Assembly: GCA_023230065.1 (NCBI GenBank)
Contig: JALNYB010000046.1
Coordinates: 1 to 9,703, forward strand
Direction of reading: 5' to 3'
From: Candidatus Methanomethylophilaceae archaeon
GTDB taxonomy: Archaea; Thermoplasmatota; Thermoplasmata; Methanomassiliicoccales; Methanomethylophilaceae
DNA length: 9,703 nt
Shown one piece after another: positions 6,370 through 9,703 of the stretch. Each line of letters opens with the position of its first letter. Position 1 is the first letter of the stretch. The position numbers were made by a program, and so were the translations under genes. Below the pieces are notes generated by a model, which was not told where the DNA came from, did not search any database, and was given only the letters and a program-made list of their open reading frames with translations.

Positions 6370-7302
6370 TTAAAGTTGGATTTCGATACCGAGCTTCTCT
6401 GTGAGCTCTTTATATCTGTTCCTAATGGTGACTTCTGTAACACCTGCTACATCTGCGACCTCTCTCTGAGTCCTGCGCTCATTGCAAAGGATGGATGAGA
6501 TGTAGATGGCTGCTGCAGCCACTCCCGTAGGTCCGCGGCCGGATGTGAGTTCTTTTTCAGAAGCATCCTTTAGGATCTCTGCTGCTTTGCTTTGAACTTC
6601 TCCGCTGAGTTTCAGTTCTGAACAGAATCTCTGGACATAGTCCTGAGGTTTTGTGGGCATCAGTTTGAGTTTGAGTTCACGAGTCATGAAACGATACGTA
6701 CGACCGATTTCTTTTCTTCCTACGCGGCTCGATCCTGCAACTTCATCCAAGGTTCTCGGAACACCGCATTGTCTGCATGCTGCATAAAGCGAAGCTGCAA
6801 CGACACCTTCGATGGATCTTCCTCTGATCAGGTTTTTGTTGACTGCTTTCCTGTAGATCATTGCGGCAGTTTCCCTGACATTTCTTGGAAGCCCCATTGC
6901 GGATGCCATCCTGTCTAATTCAGATAGAGCGAACGCGAGGTTTCTCTCAGTAGCATTGGATACACGGATCCTTCTTTGCCATTTTCTCAGTCTATAGAGT
7001 TGTGCTCTGTTTCTTGTAGGAATGCTTTTCCCATAGCTATCCTTATTCTTCCATGAGATCTCTGTTGAGAGTCCCTTGTCATGGATAGTGTAGGTCATCG
7101 GAGCACCTGTACGTGCTCTTTTTTCACCCTGCTCGACATCGAAGGCTCTCCATTCGGGTCCTTGGTCGATGAACTGGTCATCTAATACCAATCCGCAGTC
7201 TTCACATAGAAGTTCTCCTCTCTCGTAGTCACGAACTAAATGGTGACTTCCGCACTCGGGACAGACCTCAATTTCTTCTGTTCCTTCTCTTATCTTTGCC
7301 AT
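6370..7302 (-). CDS. tfb: Archaeal transcription initiation factor B (TFB/TFIIB)
   Basis: TFB bridges TBP on the TATA box to RNA polymerase and sets promoter direction by contacting the BRE. The 310-residue protein has an N-terminal zinc ribbon with C14, C17, C33 and C36 (CPECG...CEDCG), followed by the reader/linker region (DQGPEWRAF near 46-54). Two cyclin-like repeats cover about 118-195 and 212-300. The second repeat holds the helix-turn-helix, with the segment [20 protein letters not shown] near the C-terminus. Length and domain order are normal and all zinc ligands are present. The ATG at 7302 lies within the end of gar1 (35-bp overlap), so tfb is most likely translated from the gar1 message; AGGG lies a few bases upstream. 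I see no second tfb in this window. Confidence 0.96.
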   Translation of the reverse strand: MAKIREGTEEIEVCPECGSHHLVRDYERGELLCEDCGLVLDDQFIDQGPEWRAFDVEQGEKRARTGAPMTYTIHDKGLSTEISWKNKDSYGKSIPTRNRAQLYRLRKWQRRIRVSNATERNLAFALSELDRMASAMGLPRNVRETAAMIYRKAVNKNLIRGRSIEGVVAASLYAACRQCGVPRTLDEVAGSSRVGRKEIGRTYRFMTRELKLKLMPTKPQDYVQRFCSELKLSGEVQSKAAEILKDASEKELTSGRGPTGVAAAAIYISSILCNERRTQREVADVAGVTEVTIRNRYKELTEKLGIEIQL

Positions 7303-7537
7303 TTTGAGTTCCCTTCGTGAAATATAATTTCTTCTCTTTCAAACCCATAATGAGTGTTTTGTCTTCAATCGTGATCGAGACATAAGGTTCATCAACAGGC
7401 CCAAAGATACGTTTAACAGTCCCAACTCTCCTTTCTCTTTGGTCGAACACAAGATTTCCTACGTCTGGAAGAGTTTCGCTTCTAACAACAGCTTTGCCGT
7501 CAGATGTCACCTCTTCAACAATTCCTAAAAAATCCAT
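7268..7537 (-). CDS. gar1: H/ACA ribonucleoprotein component Gar1
   Basis: This 89-residue protein matches archaeal Gar1, which joins Cbf5, Nop10 and L7Ae on H/ACA guide RNAs to make pseudouridine in rRNA. The core [20 protein letters not shown] (27-46) followed by PVDEPYVSI (47-55) is the typical Gar1 beta-barrel signature of a glycine-rich lead, VG-V-IFGPV and PY. The lysine/arginine-rich tail (KDKRRNRRN) suits RNA binding. I prefer the ATG at 7537: GAGG lies nine bases ahead of it, whereas the TTG at 7552, which would add MRNAD, overlaps that site. The gene overlaps tfb by 35 bp; gar1-tfb adjacency is common in archaea. An A/T-rich TATA-like region at 7592-7604 could serve the pair. Confidence 0.92.
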   Translation of the reverse strand: MDFLGIVEEVTSDGKAVVRSETLPDVGNLVFDQRERRVGTVKRIFGPVDEPYVSITIEDKTLIMGLKEKKLYFTKGTQNGKDKRRNRRN

Positions 7538-7591
7538 GTCAGCGTTCCTCAAAAGGCGAGTCCTTGTTTAATATAGAACCATTAGTAAAAT

Positions 7592-7604
7592 TATATATTT
7601 AATA
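7592..7604 (-). promoter_or_regulatory. TATA-like region of the gar1-tfb operon
   Basis: The minus strand reads AAATATATAA within an A/T-rich stretch. A start site about 26 bp downstream (near 7572) would leave a leader of about 35 nt containing the GAGG ribosome-binding site. A second candidate, TCTATATTAA at 7577-7568, is nearer the gene. The element is nearly symmetric and could also fire on the plus strand. Confidence 0.35.
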
Positions 7605-7691
7605 GTTTGGGTAGTCTTTAATTACTATTTTGTCTTTGTATAAGAGCATTCGTGTAATTGTCATTAAAAAGGTAAATTGTATGGAATATTC

Positions 7692-7733
7692 ATCCATCCA
7701 ATAATGGATATGTCCAGGTTTTTTACTTTTTTT
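7692..7733 (+). terminator. Orphan hairpin and double T-tract in the gar1/membrane-protein gap
   Basis: ATCCAT (7692-7697) pairs with ATGGAT (7704-7709) around CCAATA; nine bases later come TTTTTT (7719-7724) and TTTTTTT (7727-7733). T-tracts of this kind are enough for archaeal termination. No plus-strand gene precedes them, so they either end an unannotated short transcript or block antisense transcription. I see no tRNA or C/D-box signature in 7610-7690. The rest of the 7553-7841 gap is A/T-rich and holds only promoter candidates and a small ATTCG/CGAAT dyad at 7804-7818. Confidence 0.35.
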
Positions 7734-7828
7734 CGAGTTGCTCTTCGTTCAGTTACATCCTAAAATGTTTAATAATAACAATGGTGTACCACCGGTAATT
7801 AATATTCGTTTAGCGAATGTAAAAAATT

Positions 7829-7834
7829 GGAGGT
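7829..7834 (+). promoter_or_regulatory. Shine-Dalgarno sequence deciding a TTG start
   Basis: GGAGGT ends seven bases before the TTG at 7842. An in-frame TTG at 7827 would put this site inside the gene, so 7842 is the better start. Confidence 0.75.
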
Positions 7835-7841
7835 AGAAAAT

Positions 7842-8144
7842 TTGGATATCTGGAGTTTCCTCACGATAATTATCGTCGTATTTGCATTGGTCATGATGAT
7901 CACAGGCATCTTCTCGGCATATTTCGGAGCCGGTAAGAACAGAGCATACGGGTGTATTCTCTTTGTCGTGGGACTTGTAACACTTGCCGTTTGGACATAT
8001 CTCGTGGGCTACAGCGACATAAAACCATTTTGTGAAGTAGCTGGATGGGATGTAATGTACAATGCGCTTATCGATCTTATAGGAATATTGATCGGTGCAC
8101 TCATTGCGGTCGGGATTTTCCTGGTCGTAGTGTTGAAAAGTTAA
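7842..8144 (+). CDS. Small membrane protein of unknown function, three predicted helices
   Basis: This 100-residue protein starting MDIWSFL has three hydrophobic stretches long enough to cross the membrane: about 5-28, 36-57 and 75-98. The first loop carries GAGKNR (29-34), positively charged, and the second contains [14 protein letters not shown] (57-70), acidic with one cysteine. By the positive-inside rule the first loop should face the cytoplasm, leaving the N-terminus outside; this is inference. No signal peptide cleavage site or known motif is recognised, and I cannot assign a family. The start is TTG at 7842, set by GGAGGT at 7829-7834. It stands alone, with a long promoter region upstream and a G4/C4 hairpin 7 bases after its stop, so it is probably monocistronic. 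Nothing nearby suggests its role. Confidence 0.8.
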   Translation: MDIWSFLTIIIVVFALVMMITGIFSAYFGAGKNRAYGCILFVVGLVTLAVWTYLVGYSDIKPFCEVAGWDVMYNALIDLIGILIGALIAVGIFLVVVLKS

Positions 8145-8151
8145 ACTTTAT

Positions 8152-8169
8152 GGGGTTCACACCCCCTTT
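8152..8169 (+). terminator. GGGGT/ACCCC hairpin after the small membrane protein
   Basis: GGGGT (8152-8156) pairs with ACCCC (8161-8165) around TCAC and is followed by a pyrimidine stretch (CTTTCTATATTTAT). It begins seven bases after the stop codon and probably marks the end of the transcript. Confidence 0.5.
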
Positions 8170-8211
8170 CTATATTTATCGCTGTTTTTTGAAAGATACT
8201 CCTTCGGTGGG

Positions 8212-8219
8212 TTTTTATC
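8212..8219 (+). promoter_or_regulatory. TATA-like box of purE
   Basis: TTTTTATC is centred about 26 bp ahead of the purE ATG at 8242. No Shine-Dalgarno sequence lies in between, so purE is probably translated from a leaderless mRNA. Confidence 0.45.
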
Positions 8220-8241
8220 CTTTCATTCTGTCGCTGTTTTG

Positions 8242-8721
8242 ATGGCAAGGGTTTCAATTATCATGGGAAGCAAGAGCGATCTGCCTGTGGCGGAGAAAGC
8301 TATTGTAGTACTCAAGAAGTTTGACATTATTTTTGATGTAGCTGTCGCATCTGCGCACAGGACTCCGAGGAGAGTAGAGGAACTCGTAAAGAATAGTGAT
8401 GCAGATATATTCATTGCTATTGCTGGTTTGTCTGCGGCACTTCCTGGCGTCATAGCATCACATACCTGTAAACCTGTGATCGGAGTGCCGGTCAGCGGTA
8501 GCATAAATTTCGATGCTTTGTTATCGATCGTCCAAATGCCACCCGGAATACCTGTGGCAGCTGTCGGAATGGATCGCGGAGATAACGCGGCAGTCTTGGC
8601 AGTTCAGATGATGAGTTTGTCATCTTCTGATTTGAGGCAGAAACTTTGTGACTATAGAAAAGAGATGGCTGACAAGGTATCGGCTGATTCAGAACAGGTG
8701 ATTTTAAGTGTTCGGTGTTGA
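8242..8721 (+). CDS. purE: PurE, phosphoribosylaminoimidazole carboxylase / N5-CAIR mutase
   Basis: PurE makes carboxyaminoimidazole ribonucleotide (CAIR) in purine synthesis, either from N5-CAIR or directly from AIR and CO2. The 159-residue protein shows GSKSD at 9-13, SAHRTP at 37-42 with the active-site histidine H39, AGLSAALPG at 61-69, and the VPV and QMPPGIPVA blocks. The [12 protein letters not shown] segment near 113-124 resembles the methanogen form (Methanocaldococcus type) as I recall it. Class I or class II chemistry cannot be settled here; no purK is in the window. The ATG at 8242 fits the TATA-like box at 8212-8219; an in-frame TTG one codon earlier is less likely. The stop overlaps the start of guaA subunit B by 14 bp, so the two purine genes form an operon. 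Confidence 0.95.
   Translation: MARVSIIMGSKSDLPVAEKAIVVLKKFDIIFDVAVASAHRTPRRVEELVKNSDADIFIAIAGLSAALPGVIASHTCKPVIGVPVSGSINFDALLSIVQMPPGIPVAAVGMDRGDNAAVLAVQMMSLSSSDLRQKLCDYRKEMADKVSADSEQVILSVRC
8696..8702 (+). promoter_or_regulatory. Shine-Dalgarno sequence for the GTG start of guaA subunit B
   Basis: AGGTGAT matches seven consecutive bases of the usual anti-Shine-Dalgarno target and lies five bases before the GTG at 8708, inside the end of purE. It supports both the GTG start and translation within the overlap. Confidence 0.7.
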
Positions 8722-9655
8722 AGAGTTCGTAGATGAGACCATAGAGGATATTCGTAAGAAGATAACAGGGAATGCTATTATTGCATGTTCTGGAGGAGTA
8801 GACAGTATGGTGGCTGCCGCTCTTGCAAGCAAGGCTATCGGTGACAGGCTACTGGCAGTCTACGTTGATACGGGGCTTATGAGAAAGGGTGAAACCGATG
8901 AGGTTCGCGCAATGCTCGAGCATACAGGTATAAACTATAAAATTGCCAGTGTCGGCGAGGAATTTTTTGCAGCACTCGACGGTATCACCGATCCTGAACA
9001 GAAAAGGAAGATCATCGGTGAGAAATTCATAAGGGTCTTTGAGAAAGAGGCAAAAGGATTCAAAGCAGAATTCCTGGTCCAAGGTACTATAGCCCCAGAT
9101 TGGATAGAGTCTGGTGATGGTGTCCGTGATACAATCAAATCTCATCACAATGTCGGAGGGCTTCCGAAGGAGATGGGAATGATATTAGTGGAGCCTCTCA
9201 GGGACTTGTATAAGGATGAGGTTAGAGATGTAGCAAGATTCCTCAAGATACAGGCATCCGAAAGGCAGCCTTTTCCCGGGCCTGCACTTGCAGTAAGATG
9301 TCTAGGCGAAGTTACACCTGAGAATGTTGAGATTGTTCGTGAGGCATGTTACATCGTTGAGGATGAACTTCAGAAAGCGGCAAAAGCTGGGAAGATGGAG
9401 ATCCCATGGCAATACTTCGCAGTATTGATACCTACAAGGACCGTAGGGGTTCAGGGAGATAGGAGAGCGTATGGAAGGACCATCGTTGTTCGTGCGGTCA
9501 CATCTATCGATGGAATGACTGCAACATACACTGCGATCCCGATGGATGTGCTTGATACGATTTCTACGCGTATTACTAATACAATGAAGAGTCAGGTCAA
9601 TCGTGTTGTATACGACATAACGAATAAGCCACCTTCTACTATTGAATGGGAATAA
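8708..9655 (+). CDS. guaAB: GMP synthase ATP-pyrophosphatase subunit (GuaA subunit B)
   Basis: This 315-residue protein is the archaeal separate B subunit of GMP synthase. It adenylates XMP with ATP and aminates it with ammonia supplied by a glutaminase subunit encoded elsewhere. The pyrophosphatase loop SGGVDS is at 28-33, followed by [10 protein letters not shown] (53-62), [21 protein letters not shown], the RQPFPGP loop and the C-terminal KPPSTIEWE, all typical of GuaA. There is no N-terminal glutamine amidotransferase domain, as expected for the two-subunit form. One small oddity is [12 protein letters not shown], where the family usually has glycine after PFPGP. Translation starts at GTG 8708 with a good Shine-Dalgarno sequence, overlapping purE by 14 bp. 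Pairing an IMP-pathway enzyme with a GMP-forming one suggests coordinated purine supply. The partner glutaminase gene is not in the window. Confidence 0.96.
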   Translation: MFGVEEFVDETIEDIRKKITGNAIIACSGGVDSMVAAALASKAIGDRLLAVYVDTGLMRKGETDEVRAMLEHTGINYKIASVGEEFFAALDGITDPEQKRKIIGEKFIRVFEKEAKGFKAEFLVQGTIAPDWIESGDGVRDTIKSHHNVGGLPKEMGMILVEPLRDLYKDEVRDVARFLKIQASERQPFPGPALAVRCLGEVTPENVEIVREACYIVEDELQKAAKAGKMEIPWQYFAVLIPTRTVGVQGDRRAYGRTIVVRAVTSIDGMTATYTAIPMDVLDTISTRITNTMKSQVNRVVYDITNKPPSTIEWE

Positions 9656-9664
9656 ATTCTGAAC

Positions 9665-9678
9665 GGGGTAAAATCCCT
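9665..9678 (+). terminator. Weak GGGG/CCC hairpin after guaA subunit B
   Basis: GGGG (9665-9668) can pair with CCCT (9675-9678, the outer pair a G-T wobble) around TAAAAT, nine bases after the stop. The stem is short, but its position and G/C block resemble the hairpins after hsp20, the DUF3795-like gene and the membrane protein. TTTTATACT at 9690-9698 may be a T-rich end or the promoter of the next gene. Confidence 0.3.
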
Positions 9679-9703
9679 ATTCACATTACTTTTATACTAC
9701 ATA

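Noticed and set aside
7804..7818. ATTCG-TTTAG-CGAAT dyad ahead of the small membrane protein as a riboswitch or operator
   Set aside because: A 5-bp stem alone is too short to support a riboswitch, and no further pairing was found; mentioned only within the gap description.

Overview
The window looks archaeal and most likely comes from the Thermoplasmata, quite possibly a Methanomassiliicoccales-type methanogen. The archaeal evidence is a TFIIB-type initiation factor (tfb) overlapping a Gar1 gene, a two-repeat tRNA-splicing endonuclease, a VAT/Cdc48 double AAA+ ATPase, a separately encoded ATP-pyrophosphatase subunit of GMP synthase, and TATA-like boxes about 26-28 bp ahead of several start codons. 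The order-level placement is inference; none of the genes is a methanogenesis marker.

Layout. Bases 1-68 (minus) are the first 22 codons of a gene that runs off the left edge and may be an HTH regulator. Bases 177-2853 (minus) hold a proteostasis operon, cdc48/VAT followed by hsp20, with a strong Shine-Dalgarno sequence, a TATA-like box and a perfect dyad between that box and the predicted start site. Bases 2954-3356 have no intact gene; at 3000-3286 there are traces of a possible decayed small gene. A standalone trpB2 follows (3427-4764, plus). Just before its TATA-like box are four TGTA repeats exactly 10 bp apart, one of them the full TGTACA TRP-box sequence. Next come endA (4912-5964) and a cysteine-rich DUF3795-like gene (5978-6319), which meet the gar1-tfb operon (7537-6370, minus) across a shared hairpin. 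After a 300-bp divergent region with an orphan hairpin plus T-tracts come a small three-helix membrane protein (7842-8144) and the purine pair purE-guaA subunit B (8242-9655), overlapping by 14 bp.

How it fits together. This is mostly core archaeal housekeeping: protein unfolding and chaperoning, tRNA intron removal, H/ACA RNP assembly, transcription initiation and purine synthesis. trpB2 is a tryptophan synthase beta paralogue without its pathway neighbours. No mobile element, CRISPR array, rRNA or tRNA gene was found. The most interesting signals are regulatory: the helically phased TRP-box-like array before trpB2, the dyad at the cdc48 promoter, and repeated G4/C4 hairpins just after stop codons. 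None of the ten complete genes ends in TAG, which fits, but does not prove, a pyrrolysine-using lineage.
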